From positions 44,056,480-44,120,479 of the forward strand of contig OY979716.1 of NCBI GenBank assembly GCA_963855995.1: DNA of 64,000 nt, read 5' to 3'. The DNA comes from Muricea muricata. Its lineage: Eukaryota; Cnidaria; Anthozoa; Malacalcyonacea; Plexauridae. The notes beneath the pieces were generated by a model. The model saw nothing but the letters and a program-made list of their open reading frames with translations, did no database searches and was not told the origin of the DNA. Position numbers and translations under genes: made by a program. Below, piece after piece: positions 22,376 through 33,274 of this stretch (positions are counted from its first letter, which is position 1; each line of letters opens with the position of its first letter).

Positions 22376-24960
22376 GTGCGACGTGCACGTAAAAGTACTT
22401 GTGGATATGATGCATTTTTCAAGTTGGGATTGTACATTTCCTATGACAGGATGTTGTCTATATCTTCTGACATTGCCAATAGTGTCATAGCGCAGTACGA
22501 AAGTGAAGGTGTGGTGTGCCCTTCCAAGCTACGTACAGGATTGCTCACAACAGCAGTGGTGGACAACATAGATCATGATCCTAGCCCCACCAGCTCGCAC
22601 GACTCTTTCCATGGTACAGCAATTTTGCTAGTGCAACATCCAGCAAACCAAATAGTAGAGAATGTTGTGAAGTAGATTTGTTTGATCACACCATTGCCGG
22701 CTCCAAAACCATTTTGCACTTACCATCATCATCTTGGAACGTACCACCTGTGGTTTTATCATGTGGTGAACTTCATGCTCCACCAGTTAATACTGATATG
22801 CAAGCTCAAATGACGACGACCAATCAACGATGAGATGAGGAGATCAATTGGCTGCAGCATGTTCAAAATCTTCTTCTCAAACAGGATCTTGGCAAGGATG
22901 ATGCTATGTCATGGGCAGCATATCGCGCATCAAAAACATTCCCATCAACCTACGAACGTGCTGTCATTGCTTTTCTTCCACTGTTCTCAGAGAATGCCCA
23001 TTCACTTGCAATAATACTCCACTCAATGAATGTTGTTTAATCTGCTGTCTGTCATGTAAATAATATTCAAACTCCAGTATTTGCAGTAGACCAGCCATTA
23101 TTTGCTTTGGCCAAGCAAATTAAATGGAAGCTTGTTAATAGTGATGGTAAAGATAAATTTGTGGTCATGTTTGGCGGTCTGCAAATCGAAATGACAGCTT
23201 TTAAAGTGCTAGGCAACTGGCTTGATGGGAGTGGATGGACGGAAATACTGACCAACACTGAGATAGCTAGTCAAGGTGTCGTTGACTCTTTTATCACATG
23301 CAGTCATCTCAGAAGAACAAGATACGCCCAGCAAGTGACAGCAGCCTGCCTTTACATTCTACGACAGAATGCTTATGCAGAATACATAAAAAAGTCACCA
23401 ATCAAGAACCTGAATCTTTCAAAGATTGGAGAGAAGATATGTCAAAGAAACATCTGCAGTTGTTGTACTGGGCAAGAGTTTTAGAGCTCCAAATTCTTTG
23501 TTTGCAACTGGCGCAATCATTTAGAGAAGGTAACTTCGCATTATATTTTCAGTCGCTTAAACAGATTGTTCCATGATGTTTGCTTTAGAAAATGTCATTA
23601 TGCAAGATGGTTGTTAGTTCATATCCGTGATATGTTAGAACTTCCAAACAAACATTCAGACGCCTTTCACTAGTTTTCCAATCGCTCGTTCGTGGTACAC
23701 AAAACAAAGAAGCTATTCTCATCTATAGCTTTAGACCAAGTGCACAAGCAAATTAACGCAGCAGTAAAGGGAGAAAGAGGGGCTGTGGGACTGACAGAGA
23801 ACCCTTCAGCTTTAAGACGATGGATGATTGCAGGACAAGAAGTCACAAGAATGGTTAAAGCGCAGCCGTGCGTCTGCTGACAATTGTCATCATCGTGAAC
23901 AAACTCCAGCCATCCAAAGAGAATTTTGTAAAGATGTCTTGAGTGTCATCTCAAGTTTTGAAGTCATGGGCAATCTATTTACAGAAGAGAGTCAAGACCT
24001 ATTTGCGATCCACACCAAAGATGTAATGTCGTGTTGTCGACTGTGTAAAGAATGTGGTGAAGTTTGGAGAAGAGCAATACCAAAGTTTCATCAAAGAGAG
24101 GTTTGTTGAAAGAAGCAAGGCAGTGACTGAAATGTTAAAAAGGAATAATTTGGCAACCTTTAAAACTGGGAAGAAGAAAGTTGCTTCCAAGGATAAAGCT
24201 AGAGTGCAGGCTCTGAAAGAAGATTGCGCCCTATTCTCTAGGCTGTATATAGCAAGTCAGAATCGAAATGGAGACCTTGGCAACTTCTTCAAGTATGAGA
24301 ATCAGCCGTGGCCACAATCTTTTGCACAAGCTGGAAACCTGCCTGCTGGGCAGAAGGCAGATCTGATAGAGTGTGTCAAACCTATTAGCGATGCTCAACC
24401 CCCTGCTCTAGATGTTATCATTCTGGATGGTGCAGTTGTTGTTCAAATGCTGTCAAACGGAACTACTTGCACCTTTAAAGAGTATGCACAAGTCGTTTTT
24501 ATCCCATATGTGTTAAAGCAGTTAGATTCAGTTAAAAGAGTTGATGTAGTATGGGATGCATACATTGAAGGATTCATTAAAGAAATCAACGCAGAAGAGA
24601 GGATCAGGTCAACGAAGGAAAGTTTCAGCCAACACACAGATCCCCTCTGACTGGAAAGGCTTCCATGCGTCGTACAAACAAGATTTGAGCTATTCAAGTT
24701 TCTTTCGGAGCATGTGATATCACAATCAATTCCTGAAGGAAAGGATGTTTAACGCCACATTTGATGAAAAAGTCCCTATGCTCTCCTGGAAGAACGCAGC
24801 TGTCAATTCTAGAGCCCCACAACCACGAGGAGGTGGACACACGTTTACTGATACATGTAAAGAATGCCAGTCTCTGTGGCCTTCAGCTGAAGCCAAAACG
24901 TGGAAAGAAAATTGCACTGACTGTCTCGAATATAGCACTTTATGCTCATATTCTAGAGAA
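22376..24960 (+). pseudogene. large uncharacterised multicopy protein, decayed
   Basis: Successive frames give landmarks in a fixed order: ISSDIANSVIAQYESEGVVC and DNIDHDPSPTSSHDSFHGT (22376-22675); WLQHVQNLL and SWAAYRA (about 22850-22925); PVFAVDQPLFALAKQIKWK with GGLQIEMTAFKVLGNWL (23070-23225); ALDQVHKQINAAVKG and GLTENPSALRRWM (23718-23830); ILDGAVVVQML, EYAQVVFIPYV and VDVVWDAYI (24420-24570); and HNHEEVDTRLLIH (about 24820). From memory these belong to a long, high-copy uncharacterised family in marine invertebrates. HEExDTR and ILDGA may be metal-binding positions, as in a nuclease fold, but that is inference. One clear stop is at 23038-23040. At least five frameshifts follow. Confidence 0.6.
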
Positions 24961-24964
24961 GGCT

Positions 24965-26676
24965 GTTGATAAATGGAAAGCATTTCATTGCGACTGCTAT
25001 GATGACAAGGAAGATTATGTTCGTCTTTTAGAAAATGGAAAGAAAGCTTTGTTCCTTCCTGGTTCATATAGAGAATTTTTCACATTGAAGAAATGTAAGG
25101 AAGAGCTTGGAAAGGACTACAACAAGATTACCTTACTCTTATGTACCAGAGATGACTTCAGTCGGCATGAAGAGGATTCAGAAAGTAGTAGGTCATCATC
25201 AAGCAAGAGACCAAGGGTTCAAACCTACTTTAGTGATGATGGTTGTCGGCATGAAGAGGATTCAGAAAGTAGTAGGTCATCATCAAGCAAGAGACCAAGG
25301 GTTCAAACCTACTTTAGTGATGATGGTTGTTTTGAAAATTATGAGAGTGATAAACAGCATTCTCCTGTGCAAACTGAAACATGGCTAGGAGATAATATGA
25401 CTGAAGCTTATGACAGAAAAGAAGTACAAGTTCAAATCCACCAGGATGAGGCCCTCGCCAGGAAGATACAAGAGAGAGGAACATGACAGGAGTAGCGAGC
25501 TGTCTCAAAGTTCCAGTCCCAGTCTTCCCAAATTGGTAAAGCAAATAAAAAAGCAAGTGGACAAAACAGGTCAATTTTTTGTTGTTGTACAACAGGGTGC
25601 AGCATTTCAGAGGTCGTTATCTCTGTGGCAACAAGCATGTAAGGCAACTTCACCACGAAAGCTACTTCATTTGAAATATATGGGTGAAAGTGGGATTGAC
25701 ACAGGAGCAATGGCAAAAAAGTTTCTATCCAATGTTGTCCAGATGGGTTCAGCAATGTTTCCAAATGGTGCATCAGTTGATTCCACCTATGACATCCAAA
25801 ATGGAAATCTTAGATCTTGCAGCAAAATAGCAGCGACATCCATTGTTCAAGGTGGACCTGCCCCACATTTTTTGGATGACAGACTGCATACAACATGCTT
25901 GTCAAACCAGAAATCGACATGACTAGTTTAAATATGGAGAAGCATATTTTACTGCAATGATCAGGAACTGCTTGAGAACATTAAGAAAGATGTAAAATCA
26001 CAACAAAATTTCATTTTGGAAAATGGGTACACTGGTGTTATCGACGGTTTTTGCAAAGATGATATAATTGGGGCAATTATGGTAAACATACTTTACTTGA
26101 ATGAGTTCGCTGAAGGGTTAAAGATAAATGGTGTTTTAGAAACGGTAAAGGCAAATGCAGAAAGCTTGCAAAAAGCTGTTCGTAATAGGGAGCGAAGAGC
26201 AGAATGTCAATGCAAATTACGTGTTTTCTTTGATTAGCCTCGAATATTTAGATCATGGTACATCGAAAATAGTTTTTGAAGAATCTATTATGGATAATTT
26301 TCAAGATTTTTTGATTACACTTGAAGATGAGTCTAATTGTGGGTATGCTGAAGTGATTGCATGGAAAGACGGAAACCCAACTGAGCAAGTGTCCGACGTT
26401 GGTGAAGAATTAGGAGAGAATTACCAGTTCCAAATGGCCAATCTCACCCCTGGAGGAGTTCTTGGTTGGCTGACAGGAAAACGTCACATATTATTGAATG
26501 GTGATACAATGAAAAGCGTACAATTTGATCATGATTATTTGGCGCGTAATCCTCACCACACAATTTGTTTTCCAACTGTTGGAGCCTGTGGCAGAGTCGT
26601 AACATTGCCAGTTGCCCATGTTAGAGAAAGCAAGCAACAAGGACCAATAACAAGAGCCAATCTGCATGTTTGTTGA
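24965..26676 (+). pseudogene. HECT-type E3 ubiquitin ligase remnant (G2E3-like multicopy family)
   Basis: The N-terminal part (about 24965-25486) has FTLKKCKEELGKDYNKITLL, a Ser/Arg-rich acidic linker with an exact 84-bp duplication, and a UIM-like helix (QIHQDEALARKIQE). After a frame change (about 25480) comes the HECT N-lobe: SLWQQACKAT, GESGIDTGAMAKKFLSNVV, YDIQNGNLRSC and SIVQGGPAPHFL. Further frames (26016-26676) give LNEFAEGLKINGVL, DFLITLEDES, TPGGVLGWLTG and an end (HHTICFPTVGACGR) where HECT proteins carry the catalytic Cys. HECT ligases pass ubiquitin from E2 through this Cys to substrates. Three or more frameshifts make it non-functional. It directly follows the preceding multicopy gene. 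Confidence 0.7.
25161..25328 (+). repeat. exact 84-bp in-frame tandem duplication
   Basis: Two identical 84-bp copies (25161-25244 and 25245-25328) encode a 28-residue unit with SESSRSSSSKRPR and YFSDDGC. Because the length is a multiple of three, the duplication preserved the frame. Confidence 0.95.
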
Positions 26677-27017
26677 CAATTTCAGCTCTGGACCAATCAC
26701 AATGCATGAATGGTGAAAATGTCAAAAAAGGAGTAACAAAAACAAGGTCTTTTTTAGAGCCACTGTGCCATTTATTATCAACATTTCTGCTCCAAAACTG
26801 CCCGGTCGTGAAATTAACTATAATTTTCTGTAGTTTCCAAATGGAAATTTTAAAAATTCCATCTAGAATGTGAAATATATTTGGTTGAAGTTTTGTGTTC
26901 GTCCGTGAAAACTGACACCGCAAGAAAATGCCAAAATGTCAATGCATTTGTAACAACCCTCTTCACGAAAAATGGTCGAAAAATTGTTCGGAGAGAATTA
27001 TTAGTTTACGGAGTTGT
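26677..27017. other. weak coding signal, target of the next insertion
   Basis: A plus-strand frame (26881-27017: KCQNVNAFVTTLFTKNGRK, RRELLVYG) runs up to the 8-bp target duplication. Coding-like sequence resumes after the insertion at 29907, so this may be the start of the gene annotated there. Confidence 0.3.
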
Positions 27018-28052
27018 CAGGGGCGGATCTAGGATTTTTCACACATCAGTCGAACACCGAAGGCGTGAACCATGCTAGGGGGTCTGGGGGCATGCTCTCC
27101 CGGGAAAATTTTGAAATCTAGACTCTCTGAAATGCGATTTCCAGCATTTCCGAGCAACATTTTAAAGATTGTTAAACATGAATTTTATTTCGCAAAACAC
27201 CCCTTCGCTCCTGGTAAACATTTATTTTTGGATTTAAGTGAATTGTACGTTTATATGCTATATATTGAATAACCACATGAGAATTTTAGCTGTTTCAATC
27301 AATATCAAAGCTCATCAGCATGCCTTGGAAGCACATTCCGGCATGAACAGCCAGCCAGTAGTAGCGTAGCCAGCTTGATGATTTAGTCATGCTATGCAAA
27401 TATTTGCAGTTCACTGACTGTAAAAACAATCAATTTCTAAAGAAATGAATAACGATAATAATTTGAAATTTGCATAGTGAGACTAAATTGTCAGCCTAGC
27501 TATGCCAATGTAGACAGCCCTAGATGAGCATCTGGGTTAAAAAGTGCCAGACACCACCTTCACACCTCTGCTACTGGCAGCAGGAGTTTGATTAGAAATG
27601 GGTGACCATTTGGGACATTTCATGGATGTGAAGTTGCTCAGGCTTCACAGCATCCCGGTCAATTCTTACCCTTTACCACTCAGCTAAATAGTAGGACTGA
27701 TGAACAGAGTTGTGTGAATAAATTCTTAATTATTGTATGAAGAAGATGACAAGTTAAAAAATTACTTTTTAGTCAGTCTTGCTGAAGACAAATCACAAAT
27801 TCTCAGATACATAATGATACTGTTCATGTAAAAAAAGTTACATTTGTGCAATTCTGGTAATTTGTTGAAATTCTCAGTACTCGTGCTTCTGGAGAATTAG
27901 TAATATCATAATGCAATATAGTATTATTGTCTGCGATGTTTTGGGCACCAATCTATCTAAGCTGGGAAGCCAAGGTCAAAGTCCTGATCGCACTGTTATC
28001 AAGATCTTGAAATAATTAAAAAGGGTTTATTTTACATTGACATAATACTGAT

Positions 28053-28280
28053 CTAGTTGCACTTAGACACTTTTTTAAGTTTGCTGGAATAAAAAACTAG
28101 AGGAACAAAATGGTTAGGATGAAAACTTTCACCAGCTTCAACAATACCTTCATGACAAAATAGAATATAAAGAGCACCTGAAAATACTTTGGCAGGGTTT
28201 CTGGGATGTATTAAAGAGTTAAACATTAGTTTATGGCATACTTCCCCTGAATCTGGGTAGTATATTTGAATATCTTTCCC
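28053..28280 (-). CDS. uncharacterised exon inside the hAT-like element
   Basis: The frame opens after a plausible acceptor (TTCTGTTATAG) with GKDIQIYYPDSGEVCHKLMF and continues HPRNPAKVFSGALYILFCHE and AGESFHPNHFVPL to a stop at 28053. The composition is protein-like, with conserved-looking aromatic and Cys/His positions, but I do not recognise the domain. It could be the last exon of a gene starting at 29356 on the same strand, or captured host sequence. Confidence 0.3.
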   Translation of the reverse strand, partial: GKDIQIYYPDSGEVCHKLMFNSLIHPRNPAKVFSGALYILFCHEGIVEAGESFHPNHFVPLVFYSSKLKKVSKCN

Positions 28281-29210
28281 TATAACAGAAGACTTAAAAC
28301 ACAAAGAAATGAGGACCATTTCTTATCATGGCAGTTTCAAAAGGCTTCCTTTTTAACAAGGTCTTCAGTCATCAAACCTGAACAGCCTTGTCATAGAGAC
28401 CAAGCCAAAAGTTTCTTTAAGCTGTTGTGAAATTCACTATGCTTTTCCACAATAGATGAAAATAATAGGTGTTGAGAATAGAATTCAGCATTAATAAACA
28501 GTTCAATTGAAGTAAGTTTTCTTAAAATGGCCTGGGTACCAAACTGTTATCACCTACCAGAATCAACCACACAGAACTGTTGAGGCAATTACCTGAAGCT
28601 TTTGACCCCCATTTGAGAGTTAAATCAGAGGGTCAAATTACAAAGAACATCATGTAAACTTAATAGGCTTTATAAGCTGTAAAGTAATATTTTGATTATA
28701 TTCTCAACTTGTTTAACATTTAGGCACATAAAATTCCTCGTTTACAATTAAGAAAGGAGAACATAAAATGATTCAATACAAATCGCGGCATGTGTATAAA
28801 TACATACAATATGCTATAAATAGACACGTGCATGCTACTTTATAACTATATTCGTATTCATCGCAGATATTTCAGAAAATGCCAATTTCACAAAATATAA
28901 TTATAACACCCAACTAGACAACTTTCTCCCGAGGCTTTTAGGCGAAATGGGTCATGGTGAAGTACGCTATAAGCCTATAAAGTATTGTAATTGCAAATCG
29001 AACAGACGAATATGTGTATATTTGAAGTCAAAATTAATAATTATATATTTTACTAATTTTAGAGCGTGTTGTATTTCAACTTCGCATTTGTCATACAAAT
29101 AATATTGCAGCTAATATCATGTCTATTCGTTTTGTTATATTTTCATACCTTATAGCAATACATACTCTTCCTTTATTATTTGGATTACCACCACGATCTT
29201 TGAGAGGCAC

Positions 29211-29356
29211 CTATATTTTCGCACGTATATCGAAGCTTTTATTGCTCGATATTGTCGATACCGAACGATTATCCTCGTTTAAAGACAACTTGAGCTGCTC
29301 GAGGGCTTCTATATTGTTTTCCAAAATCGCATTTCGAACAGCCGCGTACAAACCAC
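29211..29356 (-). CDS. uncharacterised 5' exon inside the hAT-like element
   Basis: Starting from the internal Met at about 29366 (MSSSGLYAAVRNAILENNIE) the frame encodes an amphipathic helical segment (ALEQLKLSLNEDN) with a Ser-rich tail. The longer frame begins at 29462 with a hydrophobic stretch that looks untranslated. It lies near the right terminus and points inward, as a first exon would. No family was recognised. Confidence 0.3.
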
Positions 29357-29906
29357 TACTCGACATCGTAAAATAACTTTTCAAGTCAACTATGAACCTT
29401 TGTATACGCGAATATAAGATTAGTAATAGTATGGAAAGGACTGCTTTGCATGAATTTCGCAATTTTCAATGACTGATACCCCCAGCCGCGAATAAGTCCG
29501 AGTCAGTCCCAAAAATGAGCCAATAGAAATAGTCAATATTTTCAAATTGACCAATCATAACAAAATATATGGACTGATAGAGACTCCCTTAAGGTACAAA
29601 TAAGTCAGACCACCCCACAGATCAGTCCAAGTCAGTCCAGATTGTCTATAAACCAATCAAATGAGCAGATTCGAGACTGAGTTGGTCACCCGCTTCGGCG
29701 AGATGTTTCACCGCTGCTCTTGATAAGCATATCGCTTTCTCAAAACGAAGCACGAACACGTAACTGGACTATGATACGAAATTCATACTATATTATAATC
29801 ACAAAAATTATTCCAATTTTGAAATAATAAATTATTATTTCTTTGCAAAAAATACGTCAGTCAGGCGACTGATTGGACATACCCTAGATCCGCCCCTGGG
29901 AGTTGT

Positions 29907-32900
29907 GGTTTATGGGGATTGTCAAAAGTTTGGGACTAATTCCTAAATGCAAAACTGGGGCAAAAGCTATCACACAAAGTCAAACATCTGTGCACTAAAT
30001 GTCTGAAAGAGTGCTTTAGAAAGCGAAAATTTACAAAACTAATTCCCAAAAATGATGCAGATGAGATTAAAAAAAGAGTAGATCAACAGGTAGATTAATT
30101 TATTTTGTGTATTTTTTCAATCAATTGAATTTAAGATAAAATTCTCAAAATGGTATGAAGTCACATTTTTTTACATGCAATCATTCTTTGATGATGCATA
30201 ACATTATACTGTATTTAGCTCGAACAACTAAAATGTACAGCCATGGACCAGTCAACAGAGGTAAATGTTTACACAAGTAACACCGACATTCAAAATAAGA
30301 GCAGTAGTCCCAGTAGTCCAAAAGTGTCTGTTAACTCTCTAATGCCAAGTGAAGTGACAGAGGATAACTACCAAGAGTCCAGCTTCAGCAACACCCAGCT
30401 CAGTGATGCAACAACTATTACACTCAGTTCCCCTAGTCCAGCACTTGAAGTAAGTTCTAGACAGGAAACTCTAGACAGTTTTGAACGTGTTTACAAAGAA
30501 TGTCAAACAAGTGATGGTGTATTTTTATCAAAATATGAAAATGAAAATCTAAAGAAACAAGCCTCATTTTGTCCAGACTTCCAGAATGACCTCATGAAAA
30601 TCAGATCATTTGTTTCAAATATGCCAAATCCTGAAATGAACCTACAAGCTTTTGAGCAAATGTGCAAGAATGTTGGAGCTGATAATCTGTATTAAAGATG
30701 CTATTTGTTGTGAAAAAATGTCACATGAACGAAAATACCACAGTGAAGTCGGCACTATGGTCATAATTTATATCACGGTCTATTCAAAATCCCAAAAATC
30801 CAATTCTTTTCAAGTTGCCCTATCAAGGATTTTATTGCAGTTTGGTCAACAGGGATTGGAGTCAATAAAAAATCTTGACATTATGCACATTCAGGAACAA
30901 TCAGAAAAAATGTGGCTAAGTCATCCTCTTTAACTGAAAATCATGTTCTTACCTTTGTTGAGTCAGCTACAAAACATAACCATTTCATAATTTTTTTTGC
31001 ATTGATGACTACTATAACATCTGTGCAATGCATTGACCAAAATACAAACCCAATCAATTCACTTGGCTACCTTACTGCTTAAAGTGTTCCCCAATATTAA
31101 AGCTGTTGCACACCATGGTCATAATGCATTACCTACTCAGCCTGCCCATATTAAGGAATTGCAAAATTTTGTAAACAGAAATCTCAGTACCTTGTCAAAA
31201 ACATTTGCCGTGAAAATATGCCAGAATGGGTGACAGCCAAGTACTTTGACCCTGAAGCAGAATGTCACAGACTTTTGACCCACGACTACCAACAAATTGA
31301 CATTTATCACACCAGATGTATGGAAAATACAAAGCCTGTAGATAGTATCCAGTTACCATTAAAATGTTGCAATGATGTACTTACTGCACTGAAGAAAATG
31401 CTTGCAAGTGGCCTCGAAGTCTACCTGTCTGAATTTATTGCGCCCTTTATTGGAGATTGGCTAATGCAATTTTTTATATGTCAACTGGTGTACTCCAATA
31501 CTGCTAACATTCTAGCAACTATAAAGAATGTCATCCCTTTCATCGGCCCATTACATATATCATTAAATGGCAGGGAGTGTGTTGTTCTCAATTTCCAAGA
31601 CGTCTTTAGTGATCTTTATGCATTTCTATTTGGAAATAAAGCTAAGCTTGCCAAGAAACCATGACCATAGAGAATATCTTTTTTGCTAGAAGTTATTTAT
31701 GGAGGATGGACCCTTGTGCAAGATGCAATTTTGTCTGCCTTTGGCATAAAGAATGTCATCCCTTTCATAGTGTCAAGATATTGAGTTTCTCACCTTGTTG
31801 AATCTCATTGACAATTATGTTCCTTTGGTTTTAAGTATATACTCCATTGTTTTCAAGTGTAACCAATATGAACTGTTCTGTCAATCCTTGCTTCAATGTT
31901 GGGTTATGTGTGTGGTGTTTTGTAGACGCCATTACAACAAAGCGTTGCTAGCATTGCTTTCAACATTTCTGCACTTGGAGGAAAATGACCATGCCTTGTG
32001 TGACACCTTACGGAAACACCTGGTAGCATTTGATGAGTATCCAGTTGAAAATTTTCACTCTTTACTGCAACGAAGAACAAAAGACACTGATAGTGCAAAT
32101 GTAATTGCATCCAAAGCTAAGGAGATTGATACTTGCAAACACGAGCTCCATTCTTTCCAATCAGCATTCCTGCCTCCTAGACACAAAAACTTCAGTCAGA
32201 AACACATTGACATATTAAAAACAAAAGCAGCAGAGTTTCTTACACTAAAGTTTGAATTGGTATACAACAAGCCTAATATGGCAGTTCAACACCCTCGAAC
32301 TCGAAAGCAACCGAAACACATTGCTAAATGGAAGCTCCCAAACATCTTTGGTTAGAAAATTGTGACAAACCAAGTCCTTCCTCTGGGTTTTGCTTCAGTA
32401 AACAGTCCGCCTGATCCAAACAGGTAAAAAATATGTATGCTGAGTAAAATACTGTCGGTAATTACTGTACTTGCCTATGGTAATTGGTTGTCATGCAGTT
32501 TAATATTACCCATCACATACCCATTAAATAATGCATGAGTAAATTAGAATGTTCTGGGGTGAACTGCAGCTTGATTGGTTAAATGGGTGTCTTGCTAAGA
32601 ATTTCTTATTCAAGTTCAATGAAAACTAACATATAATTTACAATACCCAATGTAATATATTTATGTTACATATCTATCTCAGAATGTGTGATTTACTCGA
32701 GTGTCAGAAATCCAATCCCTTGAGGAAGGTGTTTCATGGCTGTAGACATTCCTTTCACATCCAGTGTCTGCTGCCCAACATTAGCGATTGTGCACATTGT
32801 CATTCCTTGTTGATGGCCCAAGTTGAAGTCCTTGGCAAAGCTGTAAATGACTCTGTCTCCGTCAAAAAATTAACTGAGAACGACGAAGACAGTGACCAAG

Positions 32901-33088
32901 AGGATATGACTTCGATGAAGACAATGATACCAAATGAAATTGATTTTCTAGCGTTTTGGAATTTATCAGGACGGTGTTGTTATGCACGTAATCCAAGGTT
33001 GCAAGGGGAAATATGTGAGAGTATACAAGACAACTCAACGGGAAGTATGCCATTCCAGTATGCAATTCTCCTCGCCAAGACACAATAA
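29907..33088 (+). pseudogene. uncharacterised multicopy family: possible DDE-type core plus RING-like C-terminus
   Basis: Exon 1 (to 30089) contains a Cys/Lys-rich stretch (HLCTKCLKECFRKRKFTKL) ending at a CAG/GTAGAT donor. Exon 2 starts at 30219 after TATTTAG and encodes a Ser/Thr-rich region, then QDFLMK-like helices (to 30692). Later frames give IDDYYNI (about 31005), WVTAKYFDPEAECHRLL (31220), GDWLMQFF (31455), IGPLHISLNGRE (31545), LLNLIDNYVPLVLSIYS (31790), RRHYNKALLALLSTF (31925) and DEYPVENFHSLLQRRTK (32030). IDDY, GDW/IDNY and VENFH could supply acidic residues of an RNase-H-fold nuclease; that is inference. A C-terminal segment (32680-32815: FHGCRHSFHIQCLL, CAHCHSLL) resembles a RING-H2 finger. 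Several frameshifts and stops are present. Confidence 0.55.
31521..31768 (+). repeat. 23-bp exact direct repeat, 225 bp apart
   Basis: ATAAAGAATGTCATCCCTTTCAT occurs at 31521-31543 and again at 31746-31768. At the second site it interrupts the frame between AILSAFG and IEFLTLLNLIDN, so the second copy looks like a templated insertion from the first. Confidence 0.85.
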
Positions 33089-33274
33089 ATTAGCATTTTG
33101 GCAGCCTCCTCGGACATTGAGAGAGAATTACCTAGAGTTGATTCCAAACCGGAAATACAGTTGATCATTATTATGCATGCTAATTAGACTATAAATTCAT
33201 CAGACTTGCTTGTTATTGTTCATATTGCACAAGATGTATCATCAAGAAACTCTACAAACTCAAAACTCGATTAA

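Larger units (their letters stand above)
27018..29898. mobile_element. 2881-bp hAT-like element with 8-bp target duplication
   Basis: The left end CAGGGGCGGATCTAGG and the right end CCTAGATCCGCCCCTG are perfect 16-bp inverted repeats. GGAGTTGT flanks both sides (27010-27017 and 29899-29906). An 8-bp target duplication and a CAGGGG terminus fit the hAT superfamily. No transposase was recognised inside; two minus-strand exon-like segments are described separately. A related fragment sharing the left end and a block near 27541-27640 lies at 55408-55870. The interrupted sequence looks coding on both sides. Confidence 0.9.
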
